A stretch of DNA of 47,649 nucleotides from an uncultured Methanobrevibacter sp. (GCF_902801725.1 NZ_CADCJB010000015.1:1-47649); one strand, 5' to 3'. Shown: positions 9,270 to 17,463, counted from the stretch's first letter. Numbers and translations are program-made. The notes: generated by a model from the letters alone, not told the origin.

Positions 9270-10070
9270 TTATTTCTTTTTACTGCTTTTTACATAAGCT
9301 TCGCAAACTTCTTTCGCTTCGCCTTCCATGACAATTTTCCCGTCTTCAATCCAAATGCATCTGTCGCAGATCTTTTTTATCTGTCCTATGGAATGGGAAA
9401 CAAGAAGAACAGTTACTCCATCTTTCATCATGGATTTAATTTTTGCGGAACTTTTTCTTTTAAATTTGATATCTCCGACTCCCAACACTTCATCAAGTAT
9501 TAGGATATCAGGTTTTATTGCGGTTGCTACTGAAAAACCAAGTTTTGATTGCATACCTTTTGAATAATTTTTTACGGGGTAGTTGATGAATTCTCCAAGT
9601 TCTGAAAATTCAACAATCTCATCGTATTTTTCTTTAAGGTAATTCTCTTCCATACTTAGGTATGCCCCATTCAGGAAAATGTTGTTTTTTCCGGTATAGT
9701 TTTTATCAAAACCTGCACTTATGGCAAGCAATGGCGCAACTTTTCCGTTGATTTTAACGCTACCTTCTGTAGGCTCATAAATTCCGGATATTATTCTTAA
9801 AAGTGTACTTTTACCAGCTCCATTAAAACCAAGGACACCCATTCTTTCGCCTTTGTGAACTTTAAATGTAATTCCATCAAGAATTCTAATCTTTTGCTTT
9901 TCCTTTTTGTTTCGTTTTAATGTTCTGATAACATATTCTTTAAGGGTATCAATTTTGTCTTTTGTAATTTTAAATTCCATTACAAGGTCAGTTACTTCAA
10001 TTGCAACTTCCTTGTCCATGGTAGGTGTGGAATCTTTTTCTTTCTTTCGAAATCTACTAAATATACTCAT
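9270..10070 (-). CDS. ABC transporter ATP-binding protein, polysaccharide/teichoic acid export type (TagH-like)
   Basis: ATPase of an ABC-2 exporter. The 266-residue protein has Walker A GFNGAGKST (about 76-84), the Q-loop region, signature YSKGMQSKLGF, Walker B ILILDEVLGVGD, and the switch histidine in LLVSHS. The N-terminal KIRILDGITFKVHKGE arrangement and the GD after Walker B are typical of TagH/RfbE/Wzt exporters of lipid-linked wall polymers. It lacks the C-terminal glycan-binding extension of some Wzt proteins. GGGTAATATTT precedes the ATG. It lies 14 bp after the permease gene. Confidence 0.92.
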   Translation of the reverse strand: MSIFSRFRKKEKDSTPTMDKEVAIEVTDLVMEFKITKDKIDTLKEYVIRTLKRNKKEKQKIRILDGITFKVHKGERMGVLGFNGAGKSTLLRIISGIYEPTEGSVKINGKVAPLLAISAGFDKNYTGKNNIFLNGAYLSMEENYLKEKYDEIVEFSELGEFINYPVKNYSKGMQSKLGFSVATAIKPDILILDEVLGVGDIKFKRKSSAKIKSMMKDGVTVLLVSHSIGQIKKICDRCIWIEDGKIVMEGEAKEVCEAYVKSSKKK

Positions 10071-10084
10071 AAATATTACCCTTT

Positions 10085-10852
10085 TTAAATTTCTAATGCT
10101 AATTTTTTATCGTAAATGTTAAATAGTAAAATACCTACGAAAAATACTGTGAATGCGAATGCTGCCAGATAGGCTAGCGTATTGAAATTCGGCACAACTC
10201 CATAAACAACAGCTTCTCTAAAGCATGTGATTGCGGAATATATAGGATTCAATGAAAAGATTTTCTGTACTGTACCCGGCACGATTTCTATTGGATAGAA
10301 CAATGCTGATGCATACATTAAAATTAATGTGAACACGTTGTAGAGGTATCCCACATCTGAAAAGTATGTATTGCATACTGCAAGGATTAATCCTACTCCA
10401 AAAATCAATATCACTAACAAGAATATTGGTATGATTGCATATATGCTTGTCATATGGAATTTTGCTCCGGTTATTAGCATAACTCCGAATAGGATTACAA
10501 AGGATATTAAAAAGTTAACGAATTCGTAACATACTGCGCTAACTGAAAACATGTATTTTGGCACATAAATCTTTTTCAAAAGGCTAGCGTTTCTTTTTAT
10601 AGATCTCATGGCTCCTTTTGTTGCGGAGTTATAAAAATCATAAATCAATCTTCCGGATAAAAAGTAGACGGGGTAATTTTCAATTGATCTACCAAATAAC
10701 ATTGAAAAGATTGCAGTAAATACTAACATTATTAAAAGAGGATTGAAGAAACTCCAGAGAATTCCTAATACTGAATCCTTGTATTTTGCAGTTAAATCCT
10801 TTTTAACTAATTGTTTTAATAAAAATTTTTTTTCAGCTACTGTATCAAACAT
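10085..10852 (-). CDS. ABC-2 type permease for surface polymer export (TagG-like)
   Basis: Membrane half of the exporter. The 255-residue protein begins with the amphipathic region and the LVKKDLTAKYKDSVLGILWSF motif found in TagG/RfbA/KpsM permeases, followed by about six membrane segments (around residues 35-57, 65-75, 108-130, 140-165, 173-195 and 228-250). It is the first gene of the four-gene minus-strand operon. Upstream of 10852 is an AT-rich region with several TATA-like stretches (10865-10915). Confidence 0.92.
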   Translation of the reverse strand: MFDTVAEKKFLLKQLVKKDLTAKYKDSVLGILWSFFNPLLIMLVFTAIFSMLFGRSIENYPVYFLSGRLIYDFYNSATKGAMRSIKRNASLLKKIYVPKYMFSVSAVCYEFVNFLISFVILFGVMLITGAKFHMTSIYAIIPIFLLVILIFGVGLILAVCNTYFSDVGYLYNVFTLILMYASALFYPIEIVPGTVQKIFSLNPIYSAITCFREAVVYGVVPNFNTLAYLAAFAFTVFFVGILLFNIYDKKLALEI

Positions 10853-10921
10853 TTTTTAACCAATATTCCTTCGATTTTTTAATAATATAATTATGTAAAT
10901 ATAATATTTATATTTATTAAC

Positions 10922-11212
10922 CTATTTTCTTCTTCGGGAAAATTCCTCGAAGACCTCATCGATTTCCACACCCTTGTAGACTAAAATCAAAAGAGTATGA
11001 AAAATCAAATCTACAGATTCGTATACCAAGTTTTCATCATTTTTGGCAGCAAGCAATACCTCTCCGGCCTCTTCAGCTATTTTTTCAAGTATCTTGTCTT
11101 CGGCTTTTTTATCGCTGTCCTGCATGATATTTGATGTATATGAATCAATTGGATTGTCTCTTCTTGACTCTAAAACTTCATATACTTCACGAATTATCCT
11201 GTCATTATCCAT
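10922..11212 (-). CDS. hisE: Phosphoribosyl-ATP pyrophosphatase (histidine biosynthesis)
   Basis: HisE hydrolyses phosphoribosyl-ATP to phosphoribosyl-AMP, the second step of histidine synthesis. The 96-residue protein is all-helical MazG-like, with the metal-binding pattern [14 protein letters not shown] followed by [13 protein letters not shown]. Its length is that of a stand-alone HisE. The ATG at 11212 directly follows the stop codon of the CBS-ParB gene with no spacer, so the two are translationally close. No other his genes lie nearby. Confidence 0.94.
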   Translation of the reverse strand: MDNDRIIREVYEVLESRRDNPIDSYTSNIMQDSDKKAEDKILEKIAEEAGEVLLAAKNDENLVYESVDLIFHTLLILVYKGVEIDEVFEEFSRRRK

Positions 11213-12019
11213 TTAATCATCATCCTGAGATGCTTGGTCTTGCATACTTTCAGTAAGTGCAATTAATGGATGTTTGTCATCGTCAATGATTTCAATATCA
11301 TTAAATGTTCTAATTCCAGCTTTGTCAGCGGTTTTTTCCATACCTAACTTGATGTCCTGACCTAGGTCAACAACATATGAATCTACAGTTTCATAACCTT
11401 TTTGCTTTGATGCTACTGCCCTGTGGTGACCATCTACTAAAATCCAGCGGTCTCCAGTTTTAACGACAATAGCAGGTTCTGCTAATCCTTTTTCTAATTC
11501 ATAAGCTCTTCCTTCAAGTTCATCTGCATAGACTTTGTCCTGTGTAGGTCTCAATTTGTTGGTTTCAACAGGCATATGTTTTAATGTAGTTTTAATTCCG
11601 TATAACTGTTCCATGGTCTTTTTGAAGTATTCCACTTTGTTAGGTGTTGATCTTTCAATGTGTGACCTTACCATATCTGTGTTTGTAATGATTCCAACTA
11701 ACGCTCCATGTCCGTCTACAACAGGCATTCTTGAAATTCCTCTTCTAAACATTACTCTTGAAGCATCATTGATGGTCAAATCTTGGTTTGCAACTACCAA
11801 CTTTTTGGTCATCAATTCCTTAACGGTTTCTCCCCATTCCTTTGATATGATGTCAAATGCAGTTATCATACCTACTAATTTTCCGTTTTTAACAACGGGA
11901 TAACTATTGTGACGACTTTCTTTCATTAGGCTGATAACTTCTTCGGTTTTTGTTTCCGGAGTAACATTAATAACATTTTTTGTCATATAATCTTTTACAT
12001 AAGATTTTTTTCCTGCCAT
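11213..12019 (-). CDS. CBS-pair protein with ParB/SerK-like C-terminal domain
   Basis: The 268-residue protein has two CBS motifs (about 9-60 and 65-122; VKDYMTKNVINVTPETKT and VKELMTKKLVVANQDLT), which bind adenine nucleotides, then a ParB/sulfiredoxin-fold domain (about 140-245) with LRPTQDKVYADELEGRAYE and the phosphoryl-transfer motif VDGHHRAVASKQKGYE. The DGHHR motif is shared with the archaeal free serine kinase SerK and with SbnI. It is probably not a chromosome partition ParB, because no helix-turn-helix follows. It lies between gatB and hisE. Kinase activity is a guess from the fold. Confidence 0.8.
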   Translation of the reverse strand: MAGKKSYVKDYMTKNVINVTPETKTEEVISLMKESRHNSYPVVKNGKLVGMITAFDIISKEWGETVKELMTKKLVVANQDLTINDASRVMFRRGISRMPVVDGHGALVGIITNTDMVRSHIERSTPNKVEYFKKTMEQLYGIKTTLKHMPVETNKLRPTQDKVYADELEGRAYELEKGLAEPAIVVKTGDRWILVDGHHRAVASKQKGYETVDSYVVDLGQDIKLGMEKTADKAGIRTFNDIEIIDDDKHPLIALTESMQDQASQDDD

Positions 12020-12034
12020 TTTTTCTCATCCCCT

Positions 12035-13387
12035 TTATTCAATATTTTCTTTTAGTAATTTAACTGTTTCACCAGGGTCAGCTTTCCCACGAGTTAATCT
12101 CATTACTTGACCTACTAAGAAGTTAAGGGAAGCTTTTTGACCACCTAAATAATCATCAACTGCTTTAGGATTTTCTTCAATAGCTTGTTTTACTGCAGCT
12201 AATACTTCATCATCTTTTACAACACCAAGCAATCCTAATTCTTCAGCAATCTCTTTTGGAGATTTGTCATTGTTCGGCATTTGTTCAATGATTTTATGAC
12301 CTGCTTTTGCGGTAATTTCCTTATCCTGAAGCATTTTTAAGAATTCAACTAAATCATCAACGCCAATTCCACTATCTGCAAAGTCCAATTTGTTATAGGA
12401 CAATACTCTTTTAAGTTCATCTCTCATTACTTTAGCAGCAAATTTGGAATCAATTTCCTTTACAACTTCCTCATATGCAATAGCCAAATCGAGTTCTGAT
12501 GTTAAAACCTTTGCAGATTCCTCGTCAATGCCGTATTCCTCAACAAATCTTTTCACTTTGTTGTGTGGCGCTTCAGGCATTGTGTCTAAAATGTGTTGGA
12601 TGGTTTCATCACTGATTTTCATTGGAGGCAAATCAGGATCGGTAATGAATCTGTAATCGTCTGCATCTTCTTTCATCCTCATTCCCACGGTAATCATTTG
12701 GGATTCAAGGTATGCACGTGTTTCCTGTTTTACTTCAACTCCTCTTTTCATAAGGTTTTTTTGTCTTATAAGTTCAAATTTCAATGCTTTGTACGCACCC
12801 TTGATAGAGTTCACGTTTTTCATTTCTACTCTGTTTCCTCCGTTGATAGAAATGTTTACGTCAGCCCTCATGGTACCTTCTCCACGGGCTCCTCCACTGT
12901 ACTGTAAAACACGAATTAATTCTTTTAAAAAGTTTCTTGCTTCTTCTGGAGATTTTATGTCCGGTTCAGTAACAATTTCAACCAATGGAATTCCTGAACG
13001 GTTGAAGTTGACAGTTCCTCTATCAGGTTTGAATTGACCTGGATCCTCTTCAGCGTGAATTTCTCTTATCCTGATTCCGTTCAGTTCCCCGTTGATTCCG
13101 ATTGGAACTGATGTTCTCTGATAACCTGAAGGCAAATCCGGGTAGTCATAATGTTTTCTCATGAAGTAAATAACATCTTGGTCAATTTCACAGTTAAGCA
13201 TTAAAGCTATCATCAATGCATTTTCCAATGCCTTTTCATTTGTTGGGTGTGGTTTTGCACCTGGTTGGTTCAAACAGATTGGGCAGATGTTTGAATTTAT
13301 CGGCGCGTCCTGATAATTGGTAGGACAATCACAGAATAATTTTGATTCGGTTTCTAATTGTACGTGGATTTCAAGTCCACACATCAT
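12035..13387 (-). CDS. gatB: Glu-tRNA(Gln)/Asp-tRNA(Asn) amidotransferase subunit B
   Basis: GatB activates and amidates mischarged tRNA within GatCAB. The 450-residue protein carries GLEIHVQL near the N-terminus, the zinc-binding cysteines in FCDCPTNYQ and ICPICLNQPG, the kinase-like core with DYPDLPSGYQ, GVVEI-type metal motif FNRSGIPLVEIVTEPD, and the C-terminal helical and YqeY-like tail ending GKADPGETVKLLKE. Length is slightly short (bacterial GatB is about 475). The first ATG has no ribosome site at normal distance; GGAGG lies 25 nt upstream (see the leader feature), so the true start may be at an in-frame ATT at 13405. Confidence 0.95.
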   Translation of the reverse strand: MMCGLEIHVQLETESKLFCDCPTNYQDAPINSNICPICLNQPGAKPHPTNEKALENALMIALMLNCEIDQDVIYFMRKHYDYPDLPSGYQRTSVPIGINGELNGIRIREIHAEEDPGQFKPDRGTVNFNRSGIPLVEIVTEPDIKSPEEARNFLKELIRVLQYSGGARGEGTMRADVNISINGGNRVEMKNVNSIKGAYKALKFELIRQKNLMKRGVEVKQETRAYLESQMITVGMRMKEDADDYRFITDPDLPPMKISDETIQHILDTMPEAPHNKVKRFVEEYGIDEESAKVLTSELDLAIAYEEVVKEIDSKFAAKVMRDELKRVLSYNKLDFADSGIGVDDLVEFLKMLQDKEITAKAGHKIIEQMPNNDKSPKEIAEELGLLGVVKDDEVLAAVKQAIEENPKAVDDYLGGQKASLNFLVGQVMRLTRGKADPGETVKLLKENIE

Positions 13388-13419
13388 ATCAACATCGTCA
13401 CTAATAATAATTCCTCCAT
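13384..13419 (-). promoter_or_regulatory. gatB leader: displaced GGAGG and 11-codon mini-ORF
   Basis: GGAGG lies at 13413-13417, 25 nt before the annotated gatB ATG. An 11-codon frame starts at 13419 (ATG GAG GAA), and its TGA stop (13384-13386) overlaps both tandem gatB ATGs. In the gatB frame, ATT at 13403-13405 lies exactly 7 nt after GGAGG and would add six residues. So gatB is started either by coupling to the mini-ORF or at a rare ATT codon. This is read directly from the sequence; which option is used is not known. Confidence 0.45.
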
Positions 13420-13529
13420 AAGGATAATTTTTTAATAATTTATATTATATCTATATTTATTAGATTAGATTTATAAAGATTATTAAAATAAGGTATTTTT
13501 TGGCAATGGTTTTGGTGATGTGGTCCAAA

Positions 13530-14510
13530 TCAATATTTGTTTTTCAATGATTCTTTGACATATCTTTTAATGAATTTGTCCAAATCTGGTGAAACTTCAC
13601 TTTTTTCGGGACCTAATTTGTTTTTATCGGTAAATGTTCCCTTAAGTTCCCGTCCAGCCCATTTCACTTCTTCTTCAACTCGTTTACCATATTTTGTTGC
13701 AAACATTTTGAATAATGGGAATTTGGTTATGCCATTGGCCCCGCTCAATATCAGTATTCCTATATTTGCAAGATTGTCAATCCATGTTCCGCAGATTATT
13801 TCGATATCGGGGAAAGCTAATCTGACTTTGGCAACAACCTGAGCATAATAGAGTGATGCTGGCTGTGATGAATTCGCATAAACGGTTTCCTTGTGGGGAT
13901 TCAATGAGTAAAATATTACTCTGTCGATTTTGTGATCTTTTATGTAGTCAATTACATAGTCCACATCATCCAAAGTTTCGCCAAGTCCCAATATGATTGT
14001 TATTGCTTTTTTAAACCCAAGATTTCCTGCCACATCTAACATATTGCTTATATCGTCTAACTTTTTACTTGGGCAAACATTTTCATGGATTTTGGGATTG
14101 GCCACTTCTACAGCGCCGGTTATGCCTTTGATTTCTGAACCGTATTCATTAAGTTCATCTGTAATTCCTGTATTTAGCCAAACTCCATCCCCTGTAATGC
14201 TTTTTATTGTGGTTGCAATTTCTTTAATTTCCTGTGTGGAAAATGATTCATATCCTCCAGATAAAAATTCGATATTCCAGTCAAGTCGTTTGCACATTTC
14301 CGCTTCAGCATAAATGTTGCTGATGTTTCGTCTGGCTTTTTTCGGATCTTTGATTTTATCTTTTTGTGTTGACATATAACAAAAAGCACAATCTCCTTTA
14401 TCACACCACCATGATAGAAATACAGCTCGTTCAAGTGTTATTAGGTTTCCATGATGCTTTAATGTTGTTTCATTAGCTTTTTTTATTAAATCAAATATGT
14501 TAGAATCCAT
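13530..14510 (-). CDS. BioB-like radical SAM protein of unknown substrate
   Basis: The 326-residue protein has a radical SAM cluster motif with unusual spacing, CDKGDCAFC (C-x4-C-x2-C, about residues 36-44) followed by YMS. After it come a GGYES motif matching the SAM-binding GGE-type turn, and a TIM-barrel pattern resembling biotin synthase/HydE/HmdB relatives (VIFYSLNPHKET, ICGTWIDNLANIG, SGANGITKFPLF). It lacks the canonical C-x3-C-x2-C. The specific reaction is not recognised. The C-terminus is Lys-rich. It stands alone, transcribed away from the tRNA cluster, with a TATA-like ATATATAAAC about 25 nt upstream of the start. Confidence 0.8.
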   Translation of the reverse strand: MDSNIFDLIKKANETTLKHHGNLITLERAVFLSWWCDKGDCAFCYMSTQKDKIKDPKKARRNISNIYAEAEMCKRLDWNIEFLSGGYESFSTQEIKEIATTIKSITGDGVWLNTGITDELNEYGSEIKGITGAVEVANPKIHENVCPSKKLDDISNMLDVAGNLGFKKAITIILGLGETLDDVDYVIDYIKDHKIDRVIFYSLNPHKETVYANSSQPASLYYAQVVAKVRLAFPDIEIICGTWIDNLANIGILILSGANGITKFPLFKMFATKYGKRVEEEVKWAGRELKGTFTDKNKLGPEKSEVSPDLDKFIKRYVKESLKNKY

Positions 14511-14706
14511 ATTTTTATATTGATTCTTAAAGTTTATATATTAGTTTGTCTAATGTTATTATTGTAAAATTATTTTGTTTTTTCCAATAAAGTTAAGAAA
14601 AACCAAAAGATTTATATACTATGCAAATAATAGTTATTATTACTGTTTAAAGTCTTTTGATTTTTAAACATGGGTTTTATTTGGTTGAGTAGATGGGTTA
14701 TTATAT

Positions 14707-14779
<73 letters not shown>

Positions 14780-14785
14780 CTTTGA

Positions 14786-14859
14786 GGGCCCATAGCTTAG
14801 CCAGGTAGAGCGTCCGGCTCATAACCGGAAGGCCATGGGTTCGAACCCCATTGGGCCCA
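14786..14859 (+). tRNA. tRNA-Met elongator type (CAT)
   Basis: Acceptor GGGCCCA (14786-14792) pairs with TGGGCCC (14852-14858), discriminator A. Anticodon CAT at 14820-14822. The anticodon stem lacks the GGG/CCC run of archaeal initiators and the first pair is G-C, so it is not the initiator. A tRNA-Ile2 with modified C34 cannot be fully excluded. Six nt after tRNA-Asn, so probably one transcript. Confidence 0.88.
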
Positions 14860-14885
14860 TGTTAACTAAATTTGTATGTATGTAT

Positions 14886-14966
<81 letters not shown>

Positions 14967-15017
14967 AAATTTGTTAAGATTTTTAATGGTTTCTATGTAT
15001 CCTTTGTTTTTATATAA

Positions 15018-15100
15018 GCGGGGGTGCCCGAGAGGCCAAAGGGGACAGGCTTAGGACCTGTTGACGCAGGTCTACCAGGGTTCAAATCCCTGCTCCCGCA
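15018..15100 (+). tRNA. tRNA-Leu (TAG)
   Basis: Acceptor GCGGGGG (15018-15024) pairs with CTCCCGC (15093-15099) with one G-T pair, discriminator A. Anticodon TAG in loop CTTAGGA. The long variable arm (around TTGACGCAGGTCTA) makes it 83 nt and class II. A TATA-like TTTTATATAA lies immediately upstream (15008-15017). Confidence 0.95.
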
Positions 15101-15137
15101 TTTTTAACATATTTTTTATATTTTAATTGTAATCTAT

Positions 15138-15213
15138 GCCGGGGTAGGGTAGGTGGTCATCCTCCGGGACTGTGGATCCCGGGACTCGGGTTCGAATCTC
15201 GGCTCCGGCCCCA
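15138..15213 (+). tRNA. tRNA-His (GTG) with encoded CCA
   Basis: Acceptor GCCGGGG (15138-15144) pairs with CTCCGGC (15203-15209). The discriminator is C (15210), as expected for tRNA-His where it pairs with the added G-1, and CCA follows in the DNA (15211-15213). Anticodon loop CTGTGGA carries GTG. It is the only tRNA in this block with an encoded CCA; G-1 is not encoded. Confidence 0.93.
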
Positions 15214-15375
15214 TTTTATAAAACTTATTTTTTCTGATTATATTACTTTTCAAATGCTCTTTGATGAGATTTAAATATTAATGTTGTAAAAATAATAAAT
15301 GATAATTACAAATTTTAATTAATTTTTTTATCTAGTTCAACATTCTTTGACAAACTAATGGATAAAGGTGTAATC

Positions 15376-15783
15376 ATGGCTAAAAAAGGTTCAGCTGAAG
15401 AAAGGGATTTGGTGCATAAACTTTGGGAGAGGAATTTTGCAGCTATGAGGGCTCCTGCATCCGGAGGGGCAACTAAAAATCCGTTGCCGGATGTTATTGC
15501 AGGCAATGGAAAATTATATTTGGCTATTGAAGTTAAAACAACCACCAAAGATAAAGTTTATATTGATTCTCCTCAGATTGAGGCACTATGCGAATTTTCT
15601 AAAATATTCGGTGCAAAGCCTTATATTGGGGTACGATTCAAGTATACAAAATGGTTATTTTTAGAACCTGAAAATACTCCTCGCACCCGTAACGGAAATT
15701 ATAAGGTCGAAAAGGATTATGCGCTTGAAAAAGGTTTTGAAATTGATGAAATAGCCGGAATTGACAAACAAATGAAATTTTAG
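15376..15783 (+). CDS. hjc: Archaeal Holliday junction resolvase Hjc
   Basis: Hjc cuts four-way DNA junctions symmetrically during recombination. The 135-residue protein begins MAKKGSAEERDLVHKLWE, matching the conserved N-terminal Glu/Arg segment. It then has the nuclease-core signature: NPLPDVIAGN (catalytic Asp), AIEVKTTTKDKVYI (the E-x-K motif) and IEALCEFSKIFGAKPYIGVRF. The upstream in-frame codons are ignored because AAAGGTG lies correctly before the ATG at 15376. It sits inside the tRNA block between tRNA-His and tRNA-Trp. Confidence 0.95.
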   Translation: MAKKGSAEERDLVHKLWERNFAAMRAPASGGATKNPLPDVIAGNGKLYLAIEVKTTTKDKVYIDSPQIEALCEFSKIFGAKPYIGVRFKYTKWLFLEPENTPRTRNGNYKVEKDYALEKGFEIDEIAGIDKQMKF

Positions 15784-15837
15784 ATAAATGGTAATGTTTA
15801 TATATTATTAAAATATATTTATTATAGTATGTTATGT

Positions 15838-15985
15838 GGGGTTATGGTGTAACCTGGCATCATCTGGGACTCCAGTTGTCTTTGAAGAAATATACGCGTA
15901 ACTGAACAGTATCCGTTGTGATGAACAATTGGAGTACTGAGGCAAGAGAAATCCCAGGATCGGGGTTCAAATCCCTGTGACCCCA
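15838..15985 (+). tRNA. tRNA-Trp (CCA) with 75-nt intron
   Basis: Acceptor GGGGTTA (15838-15844) pairs with TGACCCC (15978-15984), discriminator A. The anticodon stem is TGGGA (15865-15869) / TCCCA (15952-15956), with anticodon CCA at 15872-15874. The intron runs 15876-15950, at the canonical 37/38 position, leaving a 73-nt mature tRNA. TTGTC at the intron's 5' end pairs with GGCAA near its 3' end, giving the central helix of a bulge-helix-bulge for the archaeal splicing endonuclease. Confidence 0.95.
15876..15950 (+). ncRNA. Box C/D guide RNA inside tRNA-Trp intron
   Basis: The intron holds boxes in the order C-like TGAAGA (15883-15888), D' CTGA (15902-15905), C' TGATGA (15919-15924), D CTGA (15937-15940). 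The guide before box D, CAATTGGAGT, is complementary to the anticodon region plus the intron start (ACTCCAGTTG, one G-T pair). The fifth base before box D pairs with C34, which predicts 2'-O-methylation of C34, as known for euryarchaeal pre-tRNA-Trp. The guide before D' does not match U39, the second known target, so its target is open. Confidence 0.85.
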
Positions 15986-16045
15986 TTTTTTACATTAAGC
16001 TTTTTTTCAAAAATTTTAATTACTTTATTGACAATAGTATCTTTC

Positions 16046-16657
16046 ATGAGTTCCAATGATATAATTTTTATTTTAGGTTTTAATTATGATTCAAATTGTT
16101 ATTTAATTAATGGCAATACTTTGGTAGATACTGGCGCTGGTGCAAATAAGGATTATTTGTTCTCCAAACTCCGGGAAAATGGTGTGGAGCCTGAAGATAT
16201 TGGATTGGTTATTAATACGCACTGCCACTTTGACCATATAGGTGGCAATTATCTGTTCCCTGATGCTAAAATTGCAGTCCATAAGGCAGATGCAGTTTCC
16301 ATCAGGAATAAGGATACCTTGGGCACTTCCATGTCTGCTTTCGGAGAAGATGGAAATTCGAGGGTGGATATTGAACTGGAAGATGGTGATGATATTGCCA
16401 ATTTTGAGGTAATTCACACTCCTGGCCATACCAAAGGCGGGATTTGTTTATGGGATGGTGAGAACTTAATCTCTGGAGATACAATATTTGCCGGCGGAGG
16501 AGTCGGCAGAATCGACATCGGCGGAGATTATCAGGATATGAAAAACAGCATTGGAAAATTAATGAATCTCGATGTTAAAAACATCTATCCGGGTCATGGT
16601 CCTATAGTGGAAAATAATGGAAAAGAACATATTAAATTGTCTTATTCCTTATTTTAA
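16046..16657 (+). CDS. Metallo-beta-lactamase fold hydrolase (glyoxalase II-like)
   Basis: The 203-residue protein has the full metal-binding set of the MBL fold: THCHFDHIGG (H-x-H-x-D-H), HTPGHTKGG, SGDTIFAGG and the last His in YPGHGP. This is the compact glyoxalase II-like/MBL form without extra domains, so the substrate (thioester or other) is not known. The frame is open further upstream, overlapping tRNA-Trp, but the ATG at 16046 gives the standard fold start. No ribosome site is clear; a leaderless transcript is likely. Confidence 0.88.
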   Translation: MSSNDIIFILGFNYDSNCYLINGNTLVDTGAGANKDYLFSKLRENGVEPEDIGLVINTHCHFDHIGGNYLFPDAKIAVHKADAVSIRNKDTLGTSMSAFGEDGNSRVDIELEDGDDIANFEVIHTPGHTKGGICLWDGENLISGDTIFAGGGVGRIDIGGDYQDMKNSIGKLMNLDVKNIYPGHGPIVENNGKEHIKLSYSLF

Positions 16658-16660
16658 AGT

Positions 16661-16690
16661 TTCAACTTCTGTAAGTTGAAGTCTTTTCTG
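16661..16690. terminator. Terminator-like hairpin after MBL gene
   Basis: TTCAACT (16661-16667) pairs with AGTTGAA (16674-16680), then TCTTTTCT. A second inverted repeat, GTGAAC (16721-16726) / GTTCAC (16742-16747), lies before the end of trkA on the other strand. Together they separate convergent genes. Confidence 0.45.
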
Positions 16691-16756
16691 ATTAAAGCAT
16701 GTTTATATAATCATAGGGTTGTGAACAATCCTTTTTGGAAAGTTCACATGATTATT

Positions 16757-17407
16757 TTATTTTTCTAATTTTTTAGAGACTTTTTTGAAGTTTCCTCTTT
16801 TTACAAGCACTGAAACCTTTTCCCCACGACTTATGATATTGTCTGGTTGAGGTATAACAAGGTTTCCTTTTTGGTATGTGGCAATAATAATGTATTCTTT
16901 AGTTGGAGATATGTCTTTGAAACGTTTTCCAATAATTTTGTCATTGGTTATGGTCATATCAAGAATTTCGGCGTCCCCTTCTCCAAGTGTTATCAGTTCA
17001 GCCACATTAGGCCTTGTAACGATTTTCTGTAAATAGCCTGCAGCAGTAATTTCAGGGCTGATTACTTGGTCAATGCCAACTTCTTTAAATGCCTCTTCGT
17101 GGTCCGGATTACTTACACGGGCAATAATGTTAGGGACATTGTATTTTCTAACCAAAATGCATGACAATAGGTTTGCTTCATCATTTCCTGTTGTCGCAAT
17201 GAAGAAATCAGCATCTTCAATATTACTTTCCTCAAGCAACTTGGAATTGGTACCGTTTCCACAAATTACTAGTGCATCCAGTTCGGCTGCAACTTCTGAA
17301 CATAGTGATTCATCACTTTCAATTAATGTAATGTCATATCCGTCTTCAATTAATAAATTAGCAAGTGCAAGTCCTACTCGACCTCCACCCATAATGATTA
17401 CATACAT
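16757..17407 (-). CDS. trkA: Potassium uptake regulatory subunit TrkA (RCK domain)
   Basis: Cytoplasmic NAD(H)/ATP-gating subunit of Trk potassium uptake. The 216-residue protein has an N-terminal RCK_N Rossmann domain ([16 protein letters not shown], acidic residue at the end of strand 2 in [16 protein letters not shown]) and a C-terminal RCK_C domain (about 135-214, [19 protein letters not shown]). This is the single-RCK form, so it assembles as a multimer. GAGGCGAT precedes the ATG. It lies 56 bp downstream of trkH on the same strand, so the two form one potassium uptake operon. Confidence 0.92.
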   Translation of the reverse strand: MYVIIMGGGRVGLALANLLIEDGYDITLIESDESLCSEVAAELDALVICGNGTNSKLLEESNIEDADFFIATTGNDEANLLSCILVRKYNVPNIIARVSNPDHEEAFKEVGIDQVISPEITAAGYLQKIVTRPNVAELITLGEGDAEILDMTITNDKIIGKRFKDISPTKEYIIIATYQKGNLVIPQPDNIISRGEKVSVLVKRGNFKKVSKKLEK

Positions 17408-17463
17408 TATATCGCCTCATAATATATCTGATAATCAATATTTATTTTTGGACATTATAAATA

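Noticed and set aside
11213-12019. Chromosome partition ParB
   Set aside because: No helix-turn-helix after the ParB fold and no parA partner; CBS fusion points to a metabolic role.
15838-15985. MBL gene start at 15977 and other frames over tRNA-Trp
   Set aside because: The frame overlaps the mature tRNA end; the protein fold begins at the ATG at 16046.
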